The notes: a model not told the origin generated them from the sequence alone. Shown: positions 34,993 to 42,542, counted from the first letter of the stretch. The stretch: DNA of 64,000 nt from Actinoallomurus soli (GCF_024055715.1 NZ_JAMXMV010000005.1:124001-188000), one strand, 5' to 3'. A program made the numbers and translations.

Positions 34993-35013
34993 TCCCTCGC
35001 CTTGCGCGAGGGA
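34993..35013. terminator. 8-bp hairpin after the conserved unknown gene
   Basis: TCCCTCGC and GCGAGGGA pair perfectly around CTTGC, ten bases after the stop codon. It may end the mRNA, or separate it from the tRNA-like RNAs that begin within about 20 bases. No U-tract follows. Confidence 0.5.
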
Positions 35014-35029
35014 AGCGCGAGGAGCGCAA

Positions 35030-35158
35030 GCTGAAACTGAAGTTCAGTCTGATCGCGGTGACAGTGGGGGTTCGAGTCCTCCTCCCGGCACCCGTGCCGG
35101 GATGGCCCAACATGGCAGAGGCGGCCGCTCAAGCTCAGGCTCTCGCTCCAGATTCAGC
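35030..35158 (+). ncRNA. circularly permuted tRNA-like gene 1
   Basis: The halves of a tRNA appear in reversed order. First comes the 3' half: anticodon-stem strand GCGGT (35055-35059), variable GACAGT, T-arm GGGGG-TTCGAGT-CCTCC (35066-35082), acceptor strand TCCCGGC (35083-35089) and discriminator A. After five bases comes the 5' half: acceptor strand GCCGGGA (35096-35102), TG, D-arm GCC-(12-base loop with GG)-GGC (35105-35122), G, and anticodon-stem strand GCCGC (35124-35128). Acceptor pairing is 7 of 7 and anticodon stem 5 of 5 with one G-T. The outer flanks 35030-35043 and 35145-35158 form about 12 further pairs with two mismatches. The anticodon is unclear: either CAA with a shifted stem, or AAG with an abnormal C33. 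No CCA is encoded. Confidence 0.8.
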
Positions 35159-35184
35159 ATTCGCCGCCGAACGCCGGATCAAGT

Positions 35185-35293
35185 GAGAACGGACGGAACT
35201 CGTCGGGGTGCCGGTTCGAGCCCGGCATGCGCCTCTCCGCGGCGCGTTAGCTCAATAGGCAGAGCACGGCGATCTCAGGACTGATCCGTTCTC
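35185..35293 (+). ncRNA. circularly permuted tRNA-like gene 2
   Basis: Same reversed order. The 3' half has anticodon-stem strand CGTCG (35201-35205), variable GGGT, T-arm GCCGG-TTCGAGC-CCGGC (35210-35226), acceptor strand ATGCGCC (35227-35233) and discriminator T. Six bases later the 5' half has acceptor strand GGCGCGT (35241-35247), TA, a textbook D-arm GCTC-AATAGGCA-GAGC (35250-35265), A, and anticodon-stem strand CGGCG (35267-35271). Acceptor pairs 7 of 7 with one G-T; anticodon stem 5 of 5 with one G-T. The loop then reads ATCTCA, giving a possible CTC anticodon. The flanks GAGAACGGA (35185-35193) and TCCGTTCTC (35285-35293) pair perfectly over nine bases, closing the unit at its anticodon end. 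Confidence 0.85.
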
Positions 35294-35330
35294 TTAAACG
35301 CCGCCGGCGTGCGCAAATGGGCGGCAACCC

Positions 35331-35364
35331 GGGGTCCGGGAGATGGACAAAGCTCCCGGACCCC
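35331..35364. terminator. bidirectional terminator hairpin, 12-bp stem
   Basis: GGGGTCCGGGAG and CTCCCGGACCCC pair perfectly around a ten-base loop, between the tRNA-like genes (plus strand) and the end of the thiolase gene (minus strand). It should terminate both transcripts. Confidence 0.8.
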
Positions 35365-35396
35365 ACCGCCGCGCGTCGCCGAATCCCACCGCCGGA

Positions 35397-36548
35397 TCAG
35401 AGACGTTCGATGATGGTGACGTTGGCCTGCCCGCCGCCCTCGCACATGGTCTGCAGGCCGTACCGTCCGCCGGTGCGCTCCAGTTCATGCAGCAGCGTCG
35501 TCATCAGCCGGGCGCCGGTCGCTCCGAGCGGGTGGCCGAGCGCGATCGCGCCGCCGTTGGGGTTGGTCACGGCCGGGTCGGCGCCGGTCTCCTTCAGCCA
35601 GGCCAGCACGACCGGCGCGAACGCCTCGTTGATCTCCACGACGTCGATGTCGCCGATCGTCATCCCGGCCCTCTTCAGGGCGTACGCGGTCGCCGGGATG
35701 GGCGCGGAGAGCATCCGGATCGGGTCCTCGCCGCGTACGGACAGGTGGTGGACGCGGGCGCGCGGGGTCAGGCCGTGGTCGCGTACGGCGCGTTCGGAGG
35801 CGAGGAGCAGGGCCGCGGCGCCGTCGGAGATCTGCGACGCCAGCGCGGCGGTCAGCCGGCCGCCCTCGACGAGCGGTTTCAGCGCGGCCATCTTCTCCAG
35901 GGACGTGTCGCGGCGGGGCCCCTCGTCGGCGGTGACGCCGCCGTACGGGGCGATCTCCCGGTCGAACCGGCCCTCGTCGATGGCGCGGACCGCGCGCCGG
36001 TGGGACTCCAGCGCGAACTCCTCCATCTCCGCCCGGCCGATGCCCCACCGCTCGGCGATCATCTCGGCGCCGCGGAACTGCGAGACCTCCTGGTCGCCGT
36101 AGCGCGCCTCCCAGCCGCGCGAGCCCGCGAACGGACCGGCGAACCCCAGCTGTGCCCCGGCGATCATCGCGTACGCGATCGGGACCTGCGACATGTTCTG
36201 CACGCCGCCCGCGACGACGAGATCGCAGGTGCCGCTGAGCACGGACTGGGCGGCGAAGTGGACGGCCTGCTGCGAGGAGCCGCACTGACGGTCGACGGTG
36301 ACGCCCGGCACCTCCTCCGGCAGTCCCGCCGCCAGCCAGCAGGTACGGGCGATGTCACCGGCCTGCGGCCCCACCGTGTCGACGCACCCGAAGATCACGT
36401 CCTCGACCGCCTCCGGGTCGGCGCCGGACCGCTCGACCAGCGCCGTCAGCACGTGCGCGCCGAGATCCGCCGGGTGAACCCCGGCCAGGCCGCCGTTCCG
36501 CCGGCCGACGGGCGTACGGACCGCCTCGACGATGTAGGCCTCCGCCAT
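35397..36548 (-). CDS. fadA6: acetyl-CoA acetyltransferase, FadA6-like
   Basis: A 383-residue thiolase. The acyl-enzyme cysteine is Cys89 in VDRQCGSSQQA; EINEAFAPVVLAW, NPNGGAIALGHPLGATGAR (split) and CEGGGQAN near the C-terminus provide the His and second Cys. In mycobacteria FadA6 carries out thiolysis at the end of steroid C/D-ring breakdown and lies directly beside kstR2, as here. AGGAGG six bases before ATG 36548 fixes the start. It is ten bases downstream of the TetR gene and probably co-transcribed with it and the SDR gene. Confidence 0.88.
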   Translation of the reverse strand: MAEAYIVEAVRTPVGRRNGGLAGVHPADLGAHVLTALVERSGADPEAVEDVIFGCVDTVGPQAGDIARTCWLAAGLPEEVPGVTVDRQCGSSQQAVHFAAQSVLSGTCDLVVAGGVQNMSQVPIAYAMIAGAQLGFAGPFAGSRGWEARYGDQEVSQFRGAEMIAERWGIGRAEMEEFALESHRRAVRAIDEGRFDREIAPYGGVTADEGPRRDTSLEKMAALKPLVEGGRLTAALASQISDGAAALLLASERAVRDHGLTPRARVHHLSVRGEDPIRMLSAPIPATAYALKRAGMTIGDIDVVEINEAFAPVVLAWLKETGADPAVTNPNGGAIALGHPLGATGARLMTTLLHELERTGGRYGLQTMCEGGGQANVTIIERL

Positions 36549-36558
36549 CACATGCCTC

Positions 36559-37176
36559 CTACTCGTGCTGGATCCCCCCGAGGACCATGGCGAGGTACTG
36601 CCCGGCGATCTCCTCCGCGGTCAGCCTGCCGCCGCGCTGGTACCAGGTCGCCGCCACCCAGACGGTGTCGCGGATGAAGCGGTAGACGAGGGCGGTGTCC
36701 AGGTCCGCCCGGAACGCGCCCTCACGGACGCCGCGCTCCAGCAGCGTCATCCACATGTCCTCGAACCGGCGCCGCGACTCGGTCAGGTATGCGAACCGGG
36801 GGCCGGTCGCCAGGTGCCGCGACTCGTTCTGGTACATCACGACCGCCGGCCGGTGCCGGTCGATGCAGCGGAACGACTCGACGACGAGGGCGGTCAGGGT
36901 GTCGCGCGCCCCCAGACCCGCGGCGAGCACCCGGTCGTACGCCGCCCACATCTCGTTCAGGAAGGTCGAGAGGATCTCATCGGCCATCGATTCCTTGGAA
37001 TCGAAGTGGTAGTAGAGGCTGCCGCCGAGGATGCCGGCGGCGTCCGCGACCTCCCGCACGGTCGTGGCGGCGTAGCCGCGGGTGGCGAAGACCTCCGCGG
37101 CGGTGGCGAGCAGCTCGGCCCGCCGTTCGGCTCGTGCGGCGGCGGTGCCCTCGGCGTCACGCCGTCGTGGACTCAT
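36559..37176 (-). CDS. kstR2: TetR-family repressor, KstR2-like
   Basis: A 205-residue TetR protein. The N-terminal helix-turn-helix (about 20-66) reads AATTVREVADAAGILGGSLYYHFDSKESM, and the ligand domain has FRCIDRHRPAVVMYQNESRHL and YRFIRDTVWVAATWYQRGG. These segments strongly resemble mycobacterial KstR2 as I remember it, which represses the HIP (steroid C/D-ring) genes until HIP-CoA binds. Neighbours on both sides are HIP-pathway genes, and KstR2-like palindromes lie at 38010, 44186 and 8225. It sits between the ipdF-like SDR and fadA6, the order found in Mycobacterium apart from an inserted PPE gene there. Confidence 0.85.
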   Translation of the reverse strand: MSPRRRDAEGTAAARAERRAELLATAAEVFATRGYAATTVREVADAAGILGGSLYYHFDSKESMADEILSTFLNEMWAAYDRVLAAGLGARDTLTALVVESFRCIDRHRPAVVMYQNESRHLATGPRFAYLTESRRRFEDMWMTLLERGVREGAFRADLDTALVYRFIRDTVWVAATWYQRGGRLTAEEIAGQYLAMVLGGIQHE

Positions 37177-37195
37177 GGGATACCTCGGAGCTGGC

Positions 37196-37996
37196 TCAGG
37201 GGTGCTGGCTGGAGACGGCGACGACCTCGCCCGTCATGTACGACGAGTAGTCGGTGGCCAGGAAGACGATAACGTTGGCCACCTCCCACGGCTCCGCGTA
37301 CCGGCCGTACGCCTCCCGGCGCGTCAGCTCCGTCAGCAGGTCCTCGCTCGTCACCTTCACCAGGTGCGGGTGCATGGCGAGGCTGGGCGCCACCGCGTTG
37401 ATCCGCACGCCGTACTCCGCGGCCTCCAGCGCGGCGCAGCGGGTCAGCGCCATCACCCCGGCCTTGGCCGCCGCGTAGTGCGACTGCCCGCGCTGCGCCC
37501 GCCAGCCGATCACCGACGCGTTGTTCACGATCACACCGTGCCCCTGGCCGCGCATGATCCGCAGAGCCGCACGGGTGCAGCGCATGGTGCCGTTCAGCGT
37601 GACGTCCAGCACCCGCGACCACTGCTCGTCGGCCATCTCGACGAGGTCCGCCGTGCCGCCGAGGCCGGCGTTGTTGACCGCGACGTCGATCCGGCCGAAG
37701 CGCTCGGCCGCCGCGGCGAACAGCCGCCGTACGTCGTCCTCGGAGGTCACGTCGCAGGGTGCGGCCGCCACCAGGTCCTCGCCGAACTCGTCCGCCAGCT
37801 CCGTCAGCGACCGGCCGAGCCGTCGTTCGTGCGCGTCACTGATCATCACCCGCGCGCCCTCCTCCAGGCAGCGCCGGGCCGTCGCCCCGCCGATGCCCGC
37901 GCCGGCCGCCGCCGTCACCACGACGACGCGGTCGCGCAGGAGCCCGTGGCCGGGGACGGGCGTCGCCCGGGTGGAGGGAGTGCCGGTCTCGCTCAC
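37196..37996 (-). CDS. short-chain dehydrogenase, IpdF/Rv3559c-like
   Basis: A classical SDR of about 266 residues. The cofactor motif is TAAAGAGIGGATA, then NNAGLGG, the catalytic Ser in NNASVIGW, and YAAAK as active-site YxxxK. In Mycobacterium tuberculosis the gene at this place (Rv3559c, IpdF) oxidises a hydroxylated HIP-CoA intermediate. GTG at 37996 is preferred, because the upstream GTG at 38017 lies inside the KstR2-like operator. It heads a minus-strand unit with kstR2 and fadA6, divergent from the acyl-CoA dehydrogenases. Confidence 0.85.
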   Translation of the reverse strand: MSETGTPSTRATPVPGHGLLRDRVVVVTAAAGAGIGGATARRCLEEGARVMISDAHERRLGRSLTELADEFGEDLVAAAPCDVTSEDDVRRLFAAAAERFGRIDVAVNNAGLGGTADLVEMADEQWSRVLDVTLNGTMRCTRAALRIMRGQGHGVIVNNASVIGWRAQRGQSHYAAAKAGVMALTRCAALEAAEYGVRINAVAPSLAMHPHLVKVTSEDLLTELTRREAYGRYAEPWEVANVIVFLATDYSSYMTGEVVAVSSQHP

Positions 37997-38009
37997 GTGG
38001 GTTACTCTA

Positions 38010-38023
38010 CCAAACACTTGTTA
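38010..38023. promoter_or_regulatory. KstR2-like operator in the ipdF/fadE promoter
   Basis: Within CTACCAAACACTTGTTAG (38008-38025), the core ACCAAACACTTGTT matches the recalled KstR2 consensus AnCAAGnnCTTGnT with one mismatch. It sits between two divergent HIP-type genes. Confidence 0.7.
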
Positions 38024-38046
38024 GAAAGAATCTGAGGCGGACGGCC

Positions 38047-39171
38047 ATGGATCTGGACCTGTCGTCGGTGGAGCCCTTCCGGGCCGAGGTGCGCGACTGG
38101 CTGCGCCGGAACGTTCCGGCGACGCCGTCGCCGTCGCTGGAGACCGAAGAGGGCTTCGCCGCCCACCGGGAGTGGGAGCGGACGCTCGCGGCGGCCCGGC
38201 TGTCCGTGGTGTCCTGGCCCGAGGAGTACGGCGGCCGGGGCGCGTCCCCGCTGGAATGGCTCGTCTTCGAGGAGGAGTACTACGCCGCCGGCGCCCCGGG
38301 CCGGGTGAGCCAGAACGGCATCAACCTGCTCGCCCCGACGCTCTTCGCCCACGGCACCCCGGACCAGCGCGAACGCGTCCTGCCGCCGATGGCCTCCGGA
38401 GAGGTGATCTGGGCCCAGGCCTGGTCCGAGCCCGGCGCCGGCAGCGACCTGGCCGCCCTGCGCGCGACCGCCACCCGCGTCGACGGCGGCTGGCGGCTGA
38501 ACGGCCAGAAGACCTGGAGTTCGCGCGCCGCCTTCGCCGACCGGGCGTTCGGGCTGTTCCGCTCCGACCCCGCCGCCGAACGCCACCGCGGGCTGACGTA
38601 CCTGATGTTCCCGCTCGGCGCCGACGGCGTGACCGTACGGCCCATCGGGCGGCTCGACGGAAAACCGGCGTTCGCCGAGCTGTTCCTCGACGAGGTGTTC
38701 GTGCCCGACCGGGACGTCATCGGCGACCCTGGTCGGGGCTGGGCCGTCGCGATGAGCACGGCCGGCAACGAACGCGGGCTCACCCTCCGCAGCCCCGGCC
38801 GGTTCCTCGCCGCAGCCGACCGCCTCGTGACACTGTGGCGCGCGCACGGCGCCGACCCGCTGCTGCGCGACCGCGTCGCCGACGCCTGGATCAAGGCGCG
38901 CGCCTACCGGCTCAAGGGGTTCGAGACGATCTCCCGCGCCGACGACGTCGGCGCCGAGGCCAGCGTGAACAAGGTCTTCTGGTCCGAACTCGACGTCGAG
39001 CTGCACGAGACCGCGCTCGACATCCTCGGCGCGGACGCCGAACTCGACGGGGACTGGCTGGAAGGCTACGTCTTCTCCCTCGCCGGCCCGATCTACGCCG
39101 GCACGAACGAGATCCAGCGCAACGTCATCGCCGAGCGCGTCCTCGGCCTGCCCAGGGAGACCCGGAGATGA
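38047..39171 (+). CDS. acyl-CoA dehydrogenase, FadE30/FadE-type steroid enzyme
   Basis: A 374-residue acyl-CoA dehydrogenase. WSEPGAGSDLAALR near residue 128 is the FAD/substrate signature, GQKTWSSRA follows, and GPIYAGTNEIQRNVIAERVLG closes the protein. Steroid-type enzymes of this group work as alpha2beta2 heterotetramers in which only one subunit has the full active site, and the next gene encodes a shorter partner. It probably dehydrogenates a CoA ester of the HIP pathway. It is first gene of a plus-strand unit behind a KstR2-like operator. Assignment to FadE30, 31 or 32 is not certain. Confidence 0.88.
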   Translation: MDLDLSSVEPFRAEVRDWLRRNVPATPSPSLETEEGFAAHREWERTLAAARLSVVSWPEEYGGRGASPLEWLVFEEEYYAAGAPGRVSQNGINLLAPTLFAHGTPDQRERVLPPMASGEVIWAQAWSEPGAGSDLAALRATATRVDGGWRLNGQKTWSSRAAFADRAFGLFRSDPAAERHRGLTYLMFPLGADGVTVRPIGRLDGKPAFAELFLDEVFVPDRDVIGDPGRGWAVAMSTAGNERGLTLRSPGRFLAAADRLVTLWRAHGADPLLRDRVADAWIKARAYRLKGFETISRADDVGAEASVNKVFWSELDVELHETALDILGADAELDGDWLEGYVFSLAGPIYAGTNEIQRNVIAERVLGLPRETRR

Positions 39172-40154
39172 GGTTCGCCCTCGACGCCGAGCAGCGGCTG
39201 TTCGGCGACACCCTGCACGAGCTCCTCACCGGGGCCGGCACTCCCGCCCTGACCCGCCGATGGGCGGCCGGCGACCACGACCGCACGCTGTGGTCCGCGC
39301 TGGGTGAGGCCGGGGTGTTCACCCTGACGGTGCCCGAACGCCACGGTGGGACCGGGCCGCTCCCGGTCGAACTCGTCGTCGCCGCGCACGAGCTGGGCCG
39401 CCACGCGGCGCCCGGACCGGTCGTCGAGACCCTCGCCGCGGGCGCGCTCATCGACGGGAGCGGCGACGCGGGTCCGGCCGCCGAATGGCTGCCGAGGATC
39501 GCGGGCGGACAGGCCGTCGTCTCGCTGGCGTCGCCCGGCCAGGTCCGCCGCGCCCTCGACGCGGACGCCGCCGACCTGGTCCTGCTGGCGGATGGGGAGT
39601 CCCTGTCGTCGGCCGCGCCCGCAGGCCCCGCCGTACGCTCTCTGGACCCCGCACGCCGGCTGTTCCCGGTGCGCGCGGCGGAACGCCTGACCGCCGGACC
39701 GGCCGTGTCCCGCGCCGCCGCGACGGCGTACGACCTGGCCGCGCTGGCCTGCGCCGCGCAGCTGCTCGGCCTGGGACGGGCCCTGCTCGACGCGACGGTG
39801 GAGTACGCGCGGACGCGGCGGCAGTTCGGCCGCCCGATCGGGGAGTTCCAGGCGGTCAAGCACCACCTGGCGAACGCCTTGACCGGCCTGGAATTCGCCC
39901 GGCCGCTGGCGTACGGCGCCGCGCTGTCCTTCGGCTCACCGGACTTCCCGCGCGACGTGTCGGCCGCCAAGGCCGCGGCCTCCGACGCGGCGTACGCGGC
40001 CGCCCGGATCGCCCTCCAGACGCACGGCGCGATCGGCTACACCGACGAGTACGACCCGTCCCTGTGGATCCGCAAGATCCGTGCGCTGCGCTCGGCCTGG
40101 GGCACCCCCGCCGAGCACCGCGCCCGCGTCCTGGACGCGCTGCGCCACGGGTAG
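39168..40154 (+). CDS. acyl-CoA dehydrogenase, short partner subunit
   Basis: A 328-residue divergent acyl-CoA dehydrogenase. The N-terminal and middle domains are shortened, while the C-terminal helix bundle is clear (RTRRQFGRPIGEFQAVKHHLANA, QTHGAIGYTDEYDPSLWIRKI in parts). In steroid-degrading actinobacteria such shortened subunits (for example FadE33) pair with a full-length one. Its ATG overlaps the stop of the preceding gene (ATGA), which fits a heteromeric enzyme made in equal amounts. Exact substrate unknown, likely a C/D-ring CoA intermediate. Confidence 0.85.
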   Translation: MRFALDAEQRLFGDTLHELLTGAGTPALTRRWAAGDHDRTLWSALGEAGVFTLTVPERHGGTGPLPVELVVAAHELGRHAAPGPVVETLAAGALIDGSGDAGPAAEWLPRIAGGQAVVSLASPGQVRRALDADAADLVLLADGESLSSAAPAGPAVRSLDPARRLFPVRAAERLTAGPAVSRAAATAYDLAALACAAQLLGLGRALLDATVEYARTRRQFGRPIGEFQAVKHHLANALTGLEFARPLAYGAALSFGSPDFPRDVSAAKAAASDAAYAAARIALQTHGAIGYTDEYDPSLWIRKIRALRSAWGTPAEHRARVLDALRHG

Positions 40155-40165
40155 GCTGCCGGTTC

Positions 40166-40564
40166 ATGCCGGGAACCGGGGAGACCGATCTGGCGCGGCT
40201 GCTGGCCGGGCTGGACCCGGTGCCGCACGACGGTGAGTACGTCTTCGTCACGCTGGCGGACCGGCGGACGCCGGCCGGAGCCGACCCGGTCTTCGCCTTC
40301 GACGAGGACGAAGGCCGGACGCTGGTCCTGCCGCGGGCTCAGGCCGAGGAATCCGGGTTGACCGGTGTCTTCCCCAGCGCGTGGATCACGCTGCGGATCC
40401 ACTCGTCGCTGGAGGCCGTCGGAATGCTCGCGGCCGTCACCGCCGCGCTGGCGGAGGCGGGTATCGCCTGCAACGCCGTCTCGGCCTTCTACCACGACCA
40501 CCTCTTCGTCCCGTACGACCGCGCCCGCGACGCGCTCGCCGTCCTCCGGACGCTCGCCGGATGA
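40166..40564 (+). CDS. ACT-domain protein (DUF2241-like)
   Basis: A 132-residue protein made of two ACT-like halves. The second, WITLRIHSSLEAVGMLAAVTAALAEAGIACNAVSAFYHDHLFVPYDRARDAL, matches small ACT proteins of the YkfJ/DUF2241 type in segments. ACT domains bind amino acids or other small ligands. It follows the acyl-CoA dehydrogenase by eleven bases but has no clear link to steroid metabolism. Convergent with ipdC. Confidence 0.8.
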   Translation: MPGTGETDLARLLAGLDPVPHDGEYVFVTLADRRTPAGADPVFAFDEDEGRTLVLPRAQAEESGLTGVFPSAWITLRIHSSLEAVGMLAAVTAALAEAGIACNAVSAFYHDHLFVPYDRARDALAVLRTLAG

Positions 40565-40624
40565 ACACACAGGCGACGTACGGCCGAGGGTTCTCATCGC
40601 CGGGACGACGGAAGCCCTCGGCGC

Positions 40625-41674
40625 TCAGCCGGTGGTCAGGCCCGGGAGGGCCGTCATGATCGCGGTGGCCTCCGCGACGACGCGGTCGATCAGGTCCCGG
40701 CAGGAGGGCAGGTCGTCGATGACGGCGACGGCCTGGCCGGAGGCCAGCACGCCGAGGTCGGGGCGGCCGTCGACCATGGCGGCCTTCAGCAGCATCGGGG
40801 TGTTCGCGGCCATCAGCACCTGCGACCAGGACAGCTCCTTGCCGTGCCGCATCGCCAGCCCGTCCCGGACCATCGTGCGCCACGACGTCCCGGACACCCG
40901 CTTGAAGCGGGCGGCGTTGCGCAGCGCGCGGGCCAGGCCGGTGACCCGGCCGGAGCGCTCCAGCGCGTCGACCAGGTCCGTGCGCAGGACCCGGTGCGGC
41001 ATGCCGTCGACCCGCCGGGTGACGACGGTGTCGGCCATGCCGAGGTAGACCCGCTTCACCGCGTCGGGCACCGGACTGTCGGAGGTCAGCAGGAAACGCG
41101 TGCCCATCGCCACACCGGCCGCCCCGTACGCCAGCGCCGCCGCCAGGCCCCGGCCGTCGAAGAAGCCGCCCGCCGCGATCACCGGGATGTCCACGGCGTC
41201 GAGGACCTGGGGGAGCAGCAGCGTGGTGGCGACCGGGCCGGTGTGCCCGCCGCCCTCGCCGCCCTGGACGAGGACGGCGTCGGCGCCCCACGCCGCCACC
41301 TTCTCGGCGTGCCGGCGCGCTCCCACGGAGGGGATGACGACGACGCCGGCGTCCTTCAGCCGCGCGATCAGCTCCGGTCTGGGCGCCAGCGCGAAGGACG
41401 CGACCCGTACGCCCTCCTGGATGAGCAGGTCGATCCGCTGCGCGGCGTCCGCGGCGTCGGCCCGCAGGTTGACCCCGAACGGCGCCTCGGTGCGCTCCCT
41501 CACCTCGCGGATCGCGGCGGCGAGTCCGTCGAGCGTCATGGTGGCGGAGGCGAGGATGCCGAGGCCGCCCGCGTTCGCCACCGCCGACACCAGGCGCGGA
41601 CCGGCCACCCAGCCCATGCCGGTCTGCACGACCGGGTGCCGCACCCCGGTCAGTTCGGTCAGCGCCGTCCGCAC
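40625..41674 (-). CDS. ipdC: flavin oxidoreductase IpdC-like (nitronate monooxygenase family)
   Basis: A 349-residue TIM-barrel FMN protein. RHPVVQTGMGWVAGPRLVSAVANAGGLG is the N-terminal family block (in two parts), VVVIPSVGARRHAEK and VQGGEGGGHTG the FMN phosphate sites, and VIAAGGFFDGRGLAAAL follows. The fold is that of 2-nitropropane dioxygenases, but in the HIP cluster the equivalent gene (Rv3553, ipdC) works in steroid C/D-ring breakdown. Place next to ipdAB supports IpdC. GTG 41674 start. A 20-base direct repeat covers the start region and recurs 60 bases upstream (41722-41741). Confidence 0.85.
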   Translation of the reverse strand: MRTALTELTGVRHPVVQTGMGWVAGPRLVSAVANAGGLGILASATMTLDGLAAAIREVRERTEAPFGVNLRADAADAAQRIDLLIQEGVRVASFALAPRPELIARLKDAGVVVIPSVGARRHAEKVAAWGADAVLVQGGEGGGHTGPVATTLLLPQVLDAVDIPVIAAGGFFDGRGLAAALAYGAAGVAMGTRFLLTSDSPVPDAVKRVYLGMADTVVTRRVDGMPHRVLRTDLVDALERSGRVTGLARALRNAARFKRVSGTSWRTMVRDGLAMRHGKELSWSQVLMAANTPMLLKAAMVDGRPDLGVLASGQAVAVIDDLPSCRDLIDRVVAEATAIMTALPGLTTG

Positions 41675-41777
41675 GGTTCGACCCTCTCTCGTCTCGCACC
41701 GGTCGGGTCCGGGTCCGGCCGGCGCCGTCCGCGCGGTTCGAACCCCGGAGCCGGCCGACGCCGCTGCGTCCGCTCCC

Positions 41778-42542
41778 TCATCGGCGGGAGCCTTCCGGGA
41801 CCTCGCGGTCGCGCAGGCCGTCGGGGTCGAGGACCTCGCGGATGACGCGCAGCTCCTCCGCGTCCGGGACGCGGGTGGTGGGGACCGCGTCGGGGACGGC
41901 GAGGTCGAAGCCCGTGGCCGCGACGACCTGGTCGAGGGTCACGCCAGGGTGGACCGAGCGCAGTCGCATCCGCCGGTCCGGGGTGGCGAAGTCGAGGACG
42001 GCCAGATCGGTGACGACGACGCGGATCTCATGAGCACCCCGGTCGTACCCGACGCCGCTGACCATGTCGACCGTCTCGACGAACACCCGCGGCGAGTGGC
42101 GGGGGATCCAGTAGCTGGTCGTGTCGCACCGGGTGTTGCCCGGCACGCCGCGCACGCCGAGCAGCTGGGCCTTCGGGCGCGCCCAGTCGCCGATGCACGA
42201 GATGTTCGTGTTGCCGAACCGGTCGATCTGGCTCGCGCCGAGCATGACGTGGCGGCGGCCGTTCAGCACCAGCCACAGGTGCTCGCGGAACGGCAGCCAG
42301 CCCTCGACCTCACCAGGGCTCTCGCCGAGCGCGGGAACGTCGCCGGTCAGCAGGCACACGCCGTCGTGCGTGAGCAGGCCGGGCTCGAACGTCAGCCGGG
42401 CGAGCCGGGCGGCCAGGACGGTGACGGCGCCGCCGATGCCCGCAGCGAGGGTCTCGCCGTCGCCGCGGAACGCCTCCGCGCACGCCGTCACGCACACCTC
42501 GGCCCTCGTCGCGCTCGTCGAGGCCTCGCTTCGCTCGGTCAT
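41778..42542 (-). CDS. ipdB: IpdB-like CoA-transferase-fold beta subunit
   Basis: A 254-residue protein of the CoA-transferase fold. With IpdA it forms the hydrolase that opens steroid ring C (COCHEA-CoA) in mycobacteria rather than transferring CoA. Segments typical of the family are HVMLGASQIDRFGNTNIS and FGN-containing loops, then RCDTTSYWIPRHSPRVFVE and DLAVLDF. ATG 42542 overlaps the ipdA stop (ATGA). The first 14 residues (TERSEASTSATRAE) are low in complexity. Expressed with echA20 and ipdA. Confidence 0.88.
   Translation of the reverse strand: MTERSEASTSATRAEVCVTACAEAFRGDGETLAAGIGGAVTVLAARLARLTFEPGLLTHDGVCLLTGDVPALGESPGEVEGWLPFREHLWLVLNGRRHVMLGASQIDRFGNTNISCIGDWARPKAQLLGVRGVPGNTRCDTTSYWIPRHSPRVFVETVDMVSGVGYDRGAHEIRVVVTDLAVLDFATPDRRMRLRSVHPGVTLDQVVAATGFDLAVPDAVPTTRVPDAEELRVIREVLDPDGLRDREVPEGSRR

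Noticed and set aside
35096-35230. A normal class II (Leu/Ser-like) tRNA from GCCGGGA to the second T-arm
   Set aside because: TGCCGGG can pair with CCCGGCA at 35221-35227, but this uses the T-stem strand of unit 2, leaves about 80 bases with no anticodon stem, and fits worse than the permuted model.
35102-35284. A 60-codon plus-strand reading frame across the permuted tRNA-like genes
   Set aside because: It has no ribosome-binding site, is arginine/serine-rich as chance frames are, and overlaps well-formed RNA stems.
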